DNA from: DATAXI01 sp963756185
GTDB lineage: Bacteria; Verrucomicrobiota; Verrucomicrobiia; Chthoniobacterales; Chthoniobacteraceae
NCBI GenBank assembly: GCA_963756185.1
Contig: CAVWMS010000008.1
Coordinates: 124,001 to 188,000 of the forward strand
DNA: 64,000 nucleotides
Reading direction: 5' to 3'
This document shows, one piece after another, positions 46,512-53,084 of the stretch (position 1 is its first letter; every line of letters begins with the position of its first letter). Made by a program: the position numbers and the translations under genes. The notes under the pieces were generated by a model that had not been told where the DNA came from, did no database searches, and saw nothing but the letters and a program-made list of their open reading frames with translations.

Positions 46512-46682
46512 GACGCTCCTGATTCTCAGGCACTTACGGTTTCAGCCCCACAACTGGCCCCACAAGGTCCAGATTGGCCCGAGGAAGTAGAGGAAATAGC
46601 TCGTTCCTGGGCTTTGCTGCCTGAGGCATTGAAGGCCGCCGTGCTGGGGATTGTGCGGTCAGTTGGAAAGGAGGGCAAATGA
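46512..46682 (+). pseudogene. Possible integrase C-terminus remnant
   Basis: An open frame ends at 46682 and overlaps the next gene by ATGA. It reads SAPQLAPQGPDWPEEVEEIARSWALLPEALKAAVLGIVRSVGKEGK. The 23 bp coding APQLAPQ plus flanks (CAGCCCCACAACTGGCCCCA... at 46545-46567) is identical to a stretch in the 3' part of the integrase (54172-54194), and LPEALKAAVLGIVRSVG is an ending seen in tyrosine integrases. It has no start of its own, so I take it to be a remnant of an earlier integrase gene end. Confidence 0.5.
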
Positions 46683-47119
46683 ACCGTGCGCAATTGCTGC
46701 GTGAGGTCCTCCTGGGCCGGCTGCTGATCGTCGGGGAGTTCCGCGGCGCTCATGCGGCCATGGACGGCTATGTGGACAGGACGACAGGGGAAAAGGTCGG
46801 CTACGTGAAAGCCATCGTCCTGGCCGAGTGTCAGGTCAGAGGGAATCTCGCCCGCGCCATGTTCTATCAGCGGCTGCCGGAGAGCATTGAGAAGCCAGAG
46901 GAGGCCGTTTTCCCGTATCAGAAGGGCAAACTGTACGTCTTCTTTCTCACCAGCTTGAAGAATGACAACGGGCAGGTGATTGGCTCCTTGTCGGACCGCC
47001 CCCCTGAATTGCTCCAGGATCAGCCCGAGGAAGAGGGGACAGTGGGTGCCCCTTCAGGGGCACCCATGGGCACCCCTAATCTTGTTAATATAAAGAACAA
47101 CTCCACGGAGATGATATGA
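46679..47119 (+). CDS. Hypothetical protein upstream of Rep
   Basis: 146 residues, MNRAQLLREVLLGRLLIVGEFRGAHAAMDGYVDRTTGEKVGYVKAIVLAECQVRGN... A strong Shine-Dalgarno (GGAGG) lies 5 bp before ATG 46679. The N-terminus is basic and helical, the middle is beta-rich, and the C-terminus is acidic and disordered (DQPEEEGTVGAPSGAPMGTP). It overlaps Rep by ATGA. Single-stranded DNA-binding or replication-helper function is possible by position and the OB-like pattern, but I do not recognise a family. Confidence 0.65.
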   Translation: MNRAQLLREVLLGRLLIVGEFRGAHAAMDGYVDRTTGEKVGYVKAIVLAECQVRGNLARAMFYQRLPESIEKPEEAVFPYQKGKLYVFFLTSLKNDNGQVIGSLSDRPPELLQDQPEEEGTVGAPSGAPMGTPNLVNIKNNSTEMI

Positions 47120-47775
47120 CCAAGAGTAAATCCGCCTTCCTGTTCTCCTCCCGCAAGCTCGCGAAAGACAGACTGTTCATGTGGACCTTCACGTTCAAGG
47201 AACTCCTAGGCGTCAAGGATACCCGCAAGCGCTGGAACCGCCTCCTGACCGCCATGAAGCGAACCTGGCCCGAGCTGCAAGGCATCCGGGTCTTTGAAAT
47301 GCACAAGCGCCACGGGCTGCACGTCCACATGGTGACGAATGAGAGGATTGATGTCGTCCAGGCGCGCGCCCTTGCAGAAAAGGCCGGCTGGGGCCGAATC
47401 CACGTCACGGTGATGCCGGCAGAGCATGCCCGCTACCTCGCCAAGTATTTGAGCAAGGACCGGCCACCCTGCCTCAAGCGCTGGCGGCTGTGGGCCGCGT
47501 TTGGCGAGGGCTGGGAGCCCACCAAGGTGAAGGACATCATCAAGGAATCCTTATTCGGCACCGTCTATCGGGCTTGCAAGGAGTGGCAGGGTTGGACCGG
47601 AAAGGGCAATTTTCTCGATCGGCTGGATTTCGCCCGCCGCATGGTGTTCATGACTATAGAGCAGGGCTGGAAAGCCGGCTTGGGGCCATCGGACAAGCCC
47701 TACTGGATGTGCTATGAAGGGGAGTTGTGCTTTGGAGACGTGGCATTCAGCGGCACGGTGCCCGCCCCGTTCTGA
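47116..47775 (+). CDS. HUH replication initiator (Rep)
   Basis: 219 residues. Motif I is in FMWTFTF (21-27), the HUH metal site in RHGLHVHMVTN (His69, His71), and two catalytic-type tyrosines in ARYLAKYLSK (Tyr107, Tyr111). This Y-x-x-K-Y spacing is typical of phage-type rolling-circle Rep proteins. The remainder (KRWRLWAAFGEGW, TVYRACKEWQGWTG) is similar to Rep-like proteins of ssDNA-phage-derived elements. The enzyme would nick DNA and start rolling-circle replication or transfer of the element. Start ATG 47116 overlaps the upstream stop. Confidence 0.85.
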   Translation: MTKSKSAFLFSSRKLAKDRLFMWTFTFKELLGVKDTRKRWNRLLTAMKRTWPELQGIRVFEMHKRHGLHVHMVTNERIDVVQARALAEKAGWGRIHVTVMPAEHARYLAKYLSKDRPPCLKRWRLWAAFGEGWEPTKVKDIIKESLFGTVYRACKEWQGWTGKGNFLDRLDFARRMVFMTIEQGWKAGLGPSDKPYWMCYEGELCFGDVAFSGTVPAPF

Positions 47776-47829
47776 GCCGGTGTCGTCGAAACCAGTGACA
47801 AACCCGCACCTCTCCTGTATATTTCCTCC

Positions 47830-48009
47830 ATGCCAGCCAACGGTTATCGTCCAATCATCCGCCCGAAAAATCTGCGGACCACTGTGCCGAAGAAGAACTT
47901 TCGCAAGGCCGTGCGGGAGGTAAGGGAGTTGAAGAAGAATGATCCGGCCGCCTACGAGGCGATGGTGAAGCGGTACGCCAATACGATCGTTCGTATCGTG
48001 CCTGGGTGA
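47830..48009 (+). CDS. Small basic protein, first gene of TIR-like pair
   Basis: 59 residues: MPANGYRPIIRPKNLRTTVPKKNFRKAVREVRELKKNDPAAYEAMVKRYANTIVRIVPG. It is basic and helical in the middle (RKAVREVRELKKNDPAAYEAMVKRYA), with no known family. Its stop shares bases with the start of the 206-residue gene (GTGATG overlap), so both are translated together. It could be a partner or regulator of that protein. Confidence 0.6.
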   Translation: MPANGYRPIIRPKNLRTTVPKKNFRKAVREVRELKKNDPAAYEAMVKRYANTIVRIVPG

Positions 48010-48626
48010 TGGCGGCGCCCCAATATCAGAGCAGCGTCTTCATCAATTGCCCGTTTGACGGTGAATATTTGCCCATTTTCCGGGCCATCGTTTTCACCGT
48101 TTCCGTATGCGGGTTCGTTCCTCGCTGCACACTGGAGCATGACGACGCCAGCCAGGTGAGGCTTGAAAAAATCTATCGGCTCATTGGCTCCTCCGCGTTC
48201 GGCATTCACGATATTTCCCGGACGGAACTCGATGAGGAGAATCAGTTGCCGCGGTTCAATATGCCTCTGGAGCTTGGATTCTTTCTTGGGGCAAAGCAGT
48301 TCGGGGCAGGCCGGCATCGCTCAAAGCGGTGCCTCGTGCTGGACCGGGAGCGTTACCGGTTTCAGAAATTCATTTCCGACATTGGCGGCCAGGACATCAA
48401 GGCTCATGGCAACAGCCCGGAAGCAGTGGTTCGCACCGTGCGTGATTGGCTCCGCAATGCAGTCGGCCAAGGGAAGATGCCGGGCGGATCGCATCTTTGG
48501 AATAGATATCAGGAGTTTACAGCGGACCTGCCTCGGATGTGCGAGACGGCGCAACTCACGCCCGCGCACCTTACATTTCGTGACTTCTACCAGTTGGTGC
48601 TCGACTGGATTTCCCCCGCCGCCTGA
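48006..48626 (+). CDS. TIR/deoxyribosyltransferase-like protein
   Basis: 206 residues. SVFINCPFDGEYLPIFRAIVFTVSVCGFVPRCTLEHDDASQVRLEKIYRLIGSSAFGIHDISRTELDEENQLPRFNMPLELGFFLGAKQFG has the layout of a TIR or nucleoside-2-deoxyribosyltransferase fold: an F-I-N-x-P-F-D start, an S-x-F-G-I-H-D-I-S strand and a Glu in MPLELGFF at the catalytic position. I recall relatives that stay annotated as unknown. GTG 48006 or ATG 48009 may be the start. A NAD- or nucleotide-degrading effector is inferred; this and the 59-residue protein may be a defence or addiction unit. Confidence 0.65.
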   Translation: MMAAPQYQSSVFINCPFDGEYLPIFRAIVFTVSVCGFVPRCTLEHDDASQVRLEKIYRLIGSSAFGIHDISRTELDEENQLPRFNMPLELGFFLGAKQFGAGRHRSKRCLVLDRERYRFQKFISDIGGQDIKAHGNSPEAVVRTVRDWLRNAVGQGKMPGGSHLWNRYQEFTADLPRMCETAQLTPAHLTFRDFYQLVLDWISPAA

Positions 48627-48761
48627 GGCTGCGAGTCTCAACCCGCTACCTTCCTGTCCGGGTGACGAGCAGCCGAACTCGAATCAGGCGGGTGGTGGGT
48701 CAGCAGGAAGCCTGACGCGCGAAGCGGGGCGGGATTTCTGCCCGGTGCGCGGGATGGCTTC

Positions 48762-49832
48762 CTAGTGTAGTGTGTCGTAAATGGCTTTCACTTTTTCGAG
48801 TTTGACCATAATGGTCTCAACCGAGGCGGTCCAGACGAAGGGTTTTGCATCGCCATTGTAACTAGTCAAAAAGCCCTCGATGGCGGCTTCCAAGTCAGCG
48901 ACGCTGACGAAGGCGCCACGCCGGATGGCCTTCTCAGTCAACTCCCGGAACCAGCGTTCGACCAAGTTGGTCCAGGAGGCACTGGTGGGAGTAAAGTGTA
49001 ACTTGAACCGGGGATGCTTCTGAAGCCAGCGCTGTACTTTGGGGTGCTTATGAGTGCCGTAGTTATCCAGGATTAGGTGCAGGTCCAGGCTCTCCGGGAA
49101 CTCCGCATCCACCTTCCGCAGGAACTTCAAAAATTCCTGATGTCGGTGGCGCGGCAGGCATTGGCCGATCACCTTTCCATCAAGAATATTCAATGCCGCG
49201 AATAAGGTGGTGGTGCCGTGACGCACATAGTCGTGAGTGTGAGTGCCGCAGCGGCCCTTTTTCAGCGGGAGTCCCGGCTGGGTGCGGTCGAGCGCCTGAA
49301 TCTGACTCTTCTCATCTACGCATAGCACAACCGCTTTGTCCGGAGGGTTGAGATAGACCCCGACCACGTCGGTCAGCTTTTCCACAAAGTGCTTGTCCCG
49401 CGAGAGCTTGAAAGTCCTGCTCTGATGCGGCTTGAGTCCGTGCAAATTCCAGATTCTTTGCACAGTCTTGAAACTGACTCCCTTGGCCTTGGCCATCGAG
49501 CGACAACTCCAATGCGTCTGCCCCAGCGGCTTGGAATGCTGGGTCGCACGCACGAGCGCCGCTACCTTTTGCTGGCTGATCTTCACCTTACGCCCTCTGC
49601 CAGGGGCTATTTCGGTCAAAGCCTCTGGTCCTCCTTCCTTGAAGCGCTGCTTCCAGAGACGAATCGTAGGTTGGCTGACCTTCAGGCCCTGGCCAATGGC
49701 TTTGCTAGTTTCGCCCCGGTGGGATTCGAGAATAATCATGCTCCGTAACACGACACTCTGCGGAGTGCTGGCCGCTCTGACCCAGCGTTCCAGTTGCTCG
49801 ATTTCAGACTCGCTCGCATGGATTTCTAACAT
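48762..49832 (-). CDS. IS630-family transposase
   Basis: 356-residue DDE transposase. N-terminal HTH domains (AIGQGLKVSQPTIRLWKQRFKEGGPEALTEIAPGRGRK and SFKTVQRIWNLHGLKPHQ) precede the catalytic core: first Asp in VVLCVDEKSQIQALDR, second in HLILDNYGTHK, Glu in WTNLVERWFRELTEKAIRRG. The stop codon TAG uses the flanking TA target dinucleotide and the next genomic base, because the frame ends in the terminal inverted repeat. The gene appears intact. Confidence 0.95.
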   Translation of the reverse strand: MLEIHASESEIEQLERWVRAASTPQSVVLRSMIILESHRGETSKAIGQGLKVSQPTIRLWKQRFKEGGPEALTEIAPGRGRKVKISQQKVAALVRATQHSKPLGQTHWSCRSMAKAKGVSFKTVQRIWNLHGLKPHQSRTFKLSRDKHFVEKLTDVVGVYLNPPDKAVVLCVDEKSQIQALDRTQPGLPLKKGRCGTHTHDYVRHGTTTLFAALNILDGKVIGQCLPRHRHQEFLKFLRKVDAEFPESLDLHLILDNYGTHKHPKVQRWLQKHPRFKLHFTPTSASWTNLVERWFRELTEKAIRRGAFVSVADLEAAIEGFLTSYNGDAKPFVWTASVETIMVKLEKVKAIYDTLH

Positions 49833-49890
49833 TTCCGCATTCCATCACAATCAACTCCAATATGAAAGCTATTTGAGACACACTACACTA
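48763..49890. mobile_element. IS630-family insertion sequence
   Basis: Terminal inverted repeats of about 26 bp (GTGTAGTGTGTCGTAAATGG at 48765, and its inverse ending 49888) match at most positions. A TA dinucleotide flanks both ends (48763-48764 and 49889-49890), the IS630 target duplication. Length between TAs is 1124 bp. It carries the single transposase 48762-49832 on the minus strand. The insertion falls in the non-coding stretch after the TIR-like gene. Confidence 0.93.
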
Positions 49891-50094
49891 GGGAAGGTTA
49901 AAGCGTCGGAGCCTGCGGAGCGCTTTAATCTTCGGGGTGAGCTTCCTGGCGGGTCGGTGGCGAAGGCTTCGGCGTTTGGAGTGCAGCGGAGTCGTGGGCC
50001 AGCGGGACGAAGCGGAGCGGAAAAGGCCGAAGTCTTTGTGGGGCGGCTGGATGCTCTTCAACTGGGATTTCCCAGTTGGCGTTTGAAATCCCGG
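49891..50094. other. Non-coding stretch with hairpins
   Basis: 204 bp between the IS and the next gene. No frame looks like a gene. It contains AAAGCG...CGCTTT around 49900-49925 and a perfect 18-bp palindrome AACTGGGATTTCCCAGTT (50060-50077) close to the end of the gene at 50095-50430, where it could act as its terminator. Confidence 0.5.
50060..50077 (-). terminator. Palindromic stem-loop after 50095-50430 gene
   Basis: AACTGGGA-TT-TCCCAGTT forms an 8-bp perfect stem 18 bp beyond the stop codon of the minus-strand gene. There is no T-tract, so this is a tentative terminator. Confidence 0.4.
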
Positions 50095-50430
50095 TTAAAG
50101 GAGTAATCTCCCAGACACGAAGATATCTTCCGATACATTCGCTTTCGAGCACCGATAGCTTAGTCTGCGTAAACCGCGACCTCCCTCGTTTATTTCGATA
50201 ACTATCTCGTCGTCGCCCCGGCGTCCAACAGCGGAGTTGGAACCGCTCTGTGCGAAAGTGTAACCGGCGGCATGGAGCCTTTGAGGCAGGGAATCTCCCG
50301 ATCTGTCTCTTTCAATCATCTGTTTGAGTTCCTGCAGGCCTGGTGTCGTCGTCGTTTTACGACCTACGTTGCCGGGGACTTCACCCTTTGTTGGTTCCTT
50401 GATTCCAAATAGTTTCTTCCAGAAGCTCAT
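50095..50430 (-). CDS. Small protein with MSFWKKLFG tag
   Basis: 111 residues, starting MSFWKKLFGIKEP. The first nine residues form an amphipathic, membrane-tethering-like helix. The remainder (LQELKQMIERDRSGDSLPQRLHAAGYTFAQSGSNSAVGRRGDDEIVIEINEGGRGLRRLSYRCSK) is charged and not recognised. The gene at 50544-51194 starts with a similar tag (MSIWTKLFGKK). AT-rich compared with the host, part of the integrative element. Confidence 0.6.
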   Translation of the reverse strand: MSFWKKLFGIKEPTKGEVPGNVGRKTTTTPGLQELKQMIERDRSGDSLPQRLHAAGYTFAQSGSNSAVGRRGDDEIVIEINEGGRGLRRLSYRCSKANVSEDIFVSGRLLL

Positions 50431-50543
50431 TTTAAGTTATTTAAATGATTGTTAACGGGTCACAATGCAAATCGAGCACCTCTGGCTGACTGAAGTGTCC
50501 AACCAGCGGGGTCAGGCCAAGGAGACTCGTGCAAAAACTATAT

Positions 50544-51194
50544 TCAGAACTCATAAATTCCATCTATATCCTTTCCAACCGAGCCCTCTGGCGTCTCAAT
50601 TTCAATGTAGAAGTACATTTCATTTATCTTTTGGTTCTTTAAGAATTCAACAGCAGCGGGTTTCATTGTCGCTTTATAGATCATCTTCGATCCGATACCA
50701 CCGGACTTCGACAAATCCTGGCGATGACTAAAACTTACTGTGCCTTCGGCGGCCGCCGAAACATCACTGGCCGAGGCTTTTTGAGGAACCCGATTTGCAA
50801 GCTCTTTGCCGCCGTGTTTCAGAAACACGCGAACGGCCTCTTCGTGAGCTTCCTTCGTAAGGCCCTTTCCGTGGACTACAGCGACCCAGCCATCGCTCAA
50901 AAATACTCCATAATCAATAGTAAGCAGTGAAATCGGATTTCCCGTGTCTTGTGCAGTCTTAATGTAAGAGAGTTCGTTTAGGGCTTGTTGTGCAATCCCT
51001 TGATCCGGAAAACTGAACGCAGCAACACCAGGGTTTTCCGCTTGCGTTTTCATAACCGAGAGGAGGAGTCCCTGATAATGGCCATAGTCATGAATTATGG
51101 TACCGACGTTGTCCTGTGTGGTGTACAGGTCTTTTGGTTTTATGGATGTTGCCGTCTTCGATTTCTTGCCGAAGAGTTTTGTCCAAATGCTCAT
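50544..51194 (-). CDS. Hypothetical protein with MSIWTKLFG tag
   Basis: 216 residues, MSIWTKLFGKKSKTATS, then an alpha/beta pattern: VGTIIHDYGHYQGLLLSVMKTQAENPGVAAFSF, NPISLLTIDYGVFLSDGWVAVVHGKGLTKEAHEEAVRVFLKHGGKELANRVPQ, and a beta-rich end (MYFYIEIETPEGSVGKDIDGIYEF). No known family. It shares the N-terminal tag with the gene at 50095-50430, in the same orientation, 113 bp upstream. Confidence 0.65.
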   Translation of the reverse strand: MSIWTKLFGKKSKTATSIKPKDLYTTQDNVGTIIHDYGHYQGLLLSVMKTQAENPGVAAFSFPDQGIAQQALNELSYIKTAQDTGNPISLLTIDYGVFLSDGWVAVVHGKGLTKEAHEEAVRVFLKHGGKELANRVPQKASASDVSAAAEGTVSFSHRQDLSKSGGIGSKMIYKATMKPAAVEFLKNQKINEMYFYIEIETPEGSVGKDIDGIYEF

Positions 51195-51254
51195 ATTTTT
51201 TTGCTGTTGGCTGTATCAATGCGCTTCTTTTAAGTAGATGTATTTGATACTCTC

Positions 51255-51575
51255 TTAGCGACTGGAATTGAGTTGACGTTGGTAGCCACAAAGCATTTTT
51301 TTTGATTCAGGTCCAATGTATTCCTCGCTTGGTGCTTTCTCATCATTCACCATAATGAAGACCCCAGATTCGAAAACCACCTTTGGACCGACTCTGGTAC
51401 GGTCTTGAACCAGAACGCGGCGCGTTGGCAACTTTTCGAGTGCGCGCAGGGTAGGCTCGCAAAGGCCCATTAGCTCGGCCAACCGGCCATAGGAGGGCTG
51501 GAAGTCTTTATTCCAGGACCAGATACCGATGAAACTCATTTCTTCGTCAAATATAGGGACTACGTTTGGCATATT
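51255..51575 (-). CDS. Hypothetical protein, part of AT-rich cargo
   Basis: 106 residues if the start is Met 51575 (MPNVVPIFDEEMSFIGIWSWNKDFQPSYGRLAELMGLCEPTLRALEKLPTRRVLVQDRTRVGPKVVFESGVFIMVND...). An in-frame extension to 51911 is open but overlaps the terminator-like hairpin at 51843-51894, so it is less likely. Unknown function. Divergent from the XRE gene. Confidence 0.5.
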   Translation of the reverse strand, partial: NMPNVVPIFDEEMSFIGIWSWNKDFQPSYGRLAELMGLCEPTLRALEKLPTRRVLVQDRTRVGPKVVFESGVFIMVNDEKAPSEEYIGPESKKMLCGYQRQLNSSR

Positions 51576-51842
51576 CTCCGGGATTTCGCATTTGTTTTCA
51601 GGTTGATGGTGAGTGGGGCGGTTTCCTGCGATTTTGCGTGCGCCAGTTCTTGGGGACAGGTTGAGTAGCAACTGCGATATCTTCAGTTTCCAGATTTCTC
51701 TGCGTTCGCGCCACGATGGGCGCAGCCTTTGGCCGAATCGCAAATCTGTGCGTTGTTCCTCCTGCACGTTAAAATTTCCATAATTTACGGTGATTTGAAT
51801 CTGGCGTCTTGCGTACGGGCTTTCGCGAATTGAGTCCAGAAG
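51576..51842. other. Upstream region without supported gene
   Basis: 267 bp of mixed composition between the minus-strand gene ending at 51255 and the hairpin at 51843. Codons in the minus-strand extension are poor. It presumably holds the promoter of that gene; I see no convincing -35/-10 pair. Confidence 0.4.
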
Positions 51843-51894
51843 AAAAAAGCGACAATGCGTCCGCTCCAAAGGCGGTCTGATTGTCGCATTTTTT
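51843..51894. terminator. Strong bidirectional terminator hairpin
   Basis: AAAAAAGCGACAAT and ATTGTCGCATTTTTT form an 8-bp stem (GCGACAAT/ATTGTCGC) with A and T tracts on both sides; the loop contains a second stem CCGC...GGCGG. This fits a Rho-independent terminator usable on either strand. Confidence 0.8.
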
Positions 51895-51898
51895 GTGG

Positions 51899-52114
51899 GT
51901 GCCTCTTCCACCCCGTGTCATTTTGGGCCGAAATGTCTGCCGCCTCCGGCAGCAAATCCAATTGACACAAGAGGAATTGGCGGAAGCCGCCGATATTGAT
52001 CGGCGGTACGTCCAACGCATCGAGGCGGGAACCGGCAATCCGGGTTTCGAGATCGTGGCGAGACTTCGGTCTGCCCTTGGATGCAGTTGGGAGGAATTGC
52101 TTCGAGGTATCTGA
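51899..52114 (+). CDS. XRE-family helix-turn-helix regulator
   Basis: 71-residue regulator, core LRQQIQLTQEELAEAADIDRRYVQRIEAGTGNPGFEIVARLRSALGCSWEELLRG: a Cro/CI-type HTH with Q-x-x-L-x-x-x-x recognition. I start at GTG 51899, since upstream in-frame codons fall in the terminator hairpin; TTG 51923 is also possible. It may control the element, with the inverted repeat at 52285-52307 as candidate operator. Confidence 0.8.
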   Translation: MPLPPRVILGRNVCRLRQQIQLTQEELAEAADIDRRYVQRIEAGTGNPGFEIVARLRSALGCSWEELLRGI

Positions 52115-52142
52115 CAGAAGGGGCGCGTCGAATTGCGCTTCG

Positions 52143-52282
52143 TGATGGGGTCGCATCCATGTAGCCGTGATGCTGGCGGAGTACGCCCGCTACCTCGGTA
52201 AGTACCTGAGCAAGGAGCGCCTTCGTTGTCTCAAGCGCCGGAGTCCCCTGTCCGACCAGGGCGGAAATTGTTGTCGCCTGTA
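52143..52282 (+). pseudogene. Remnant of a second HUH Rep gene
   Basis: The translation VMLAEYARYLGKYLSKERLRCLKR corresponds to the Rep segment VMPAEHARYLAKYLSKDRPPCLKR (47422-47493), and DNA identity by eye is about three quarters. Only the Tyr-motif region remains; then the frame ends in TAA at 52280-52282. It suggests a second element of the same kind once lay here, or recombination between related elements. Confidence 0.8.
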
Positions 52283-52284
52283 AA

Positions 52285-52316
52285 GAATGCGAATTATGTT
52301 TGCATTCATATGCGAA
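52285..52316. promoter_or_regulatory. Inverted and direct repeat, likely operator
   Basis: GAATGC(GAATTATGTTT)GCATTC is a 23-bp dyad (52285-52307), and ATGCGAA occurs directly repeated at 52287-52293 and 52310-52316. It sits 18 bp before the start codon at 52334. It is a candidate binding site for the XRE regulator just upstream, but no proof is available. Confidence 0.5.
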
Positions 52317-52333
52317 CTCCGTAAACTTTGAGA

Positions 52334-52861
52334 ATGACTCAAGAAATCAACCTCCATGATGTGGGGCTGGAACTCTTGCATAGCTCGAAGAACGGTGAGT
52401 TCAGTGCGCGCGGAGTTTTGCCAGCCCTTTTCCCTTATATCAAAAGTGCATCAAAACGCATGAGTACGCGGGCAATCAGCCGGTGGCTGCAAGAGACTCA
52501 GGGAATCAAGCTGAGCGCCGTTTCTATCGCCAAAGCGCTTCGGAATCCAGAGAAGTACTGGGAAGCGTTCGCGGATCAAATCGAGCCGACGGCGCGGGCC
52601 GTCCAGGAAGCAACCGGAGTGGCGATGGAGTCATTTCTTTTTGACGAAGACGTTTTCCGGCATGTGGTGGAAGAGAAAAAGGATGGTTTGGTGCTGGACG
52701 CTGCGGACGGGGACCCTCGGGAAGCGCTTCTGGAGCATGAAGCCAATTTGGATTTTCTCCGGTCTCACTGGTGGGCGGTCGAGGAAAGCGCGCGGGACGG
52801 CTGCCGGCGCTACTTCAAGGAAACTGCGGAGCCTGGGACGGAAACTGAGGAGGAGGCGTAG
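52334..52861 (+). CDS. Element-encoded hypothetical protein
   Basis: 175 residues, MTQEINLHDVGLELLHSSKNGEFSARGVLPALFPYIKSASKRMSTRAISRWLQETQGIKLSAVSIAKALRNPEKYWEAFADQIEP... The region SKRMSTRAISRWLQETQGIKLSAVSIAKALRNPEKYW looks like a helix-turn-helix-like DNA-binding motif, with an acidic C-terminal end. It lies 4 bp before the AlpA-like gene and probably belongs to the integration/excision operon. ATG 52334 is chosen over the TTG 6 bp upstream. Confidence 0.65.
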   Translation: MTQEINLHDVGLELLHSSKNGEFSARGVLPALFPYIKSASKRMSTRAISRWLQETQGIKLSAVSIAKALRNPEKYWEAFADQIEPTARAVQEATGVAMESFLFDEDVFRHVVEEKKDGLVLDAADGDPREALLEHEANLDFLRSHWWAVEESARDGCRRYFKETAEPGTETEEEA

Positions 52862-52865
52862 AACA

Positions 52866-53084
52866 ATGTTTGCAGGCAATATGGACAGCCCCTTTCGGAC
52901 ATTTGAGACCGTCGCAAAGATGTTCGGCAAGTCGGTCAAGACTGTCGGGCGCTGGGTGCAGACGATACCTGGGTTTCCCCAGCCCGTTCGGGTCGGTTGC
53001 GCCAAGCTATTCATTGCGACGGAAATCGAGGAATTCGTTCAGAAACTCAAAGAGAAACGCGACAGAAAGAAAAATAGACCATGA
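52866..53084 (+). CDS. AlpA/MerR-like excisionase
   Basis: 72 residues: MFAGNMDSPFRTFETVAKMFGKSVKTVGRWVQTIPGFPQPVRVGCAKLFIATEIEEFVQKLKEKRDRKKNRP. This is the AlpA/excisionase winged-helix pattern with G-F-P-x-P-x-R. Its stop overlaps the integrase start by 4 bp (ATGA). Such proteins direct excision of integrative elements. Confidence 0.85.
   Translation: MFAGNMDSPFRTFETVAKMFGKSVKTVGRWVQTIPGFPQPVRVGCAKLFIATEIEEFVQKLKEKRDRKKNRP

Noticed and set aside
41149..46533. A 1794-codon open frame on the minus strand, antisense to the STAND gene
   Set aside because: It mirrors the codon bias of the plus-strand gene (GC-rich third positions make the antisense frame stop-free), has no domain pattern beyond low-complexity Gly/Val/Ala, and the plus strand has clear Walker, repeat and PDZ motifs.
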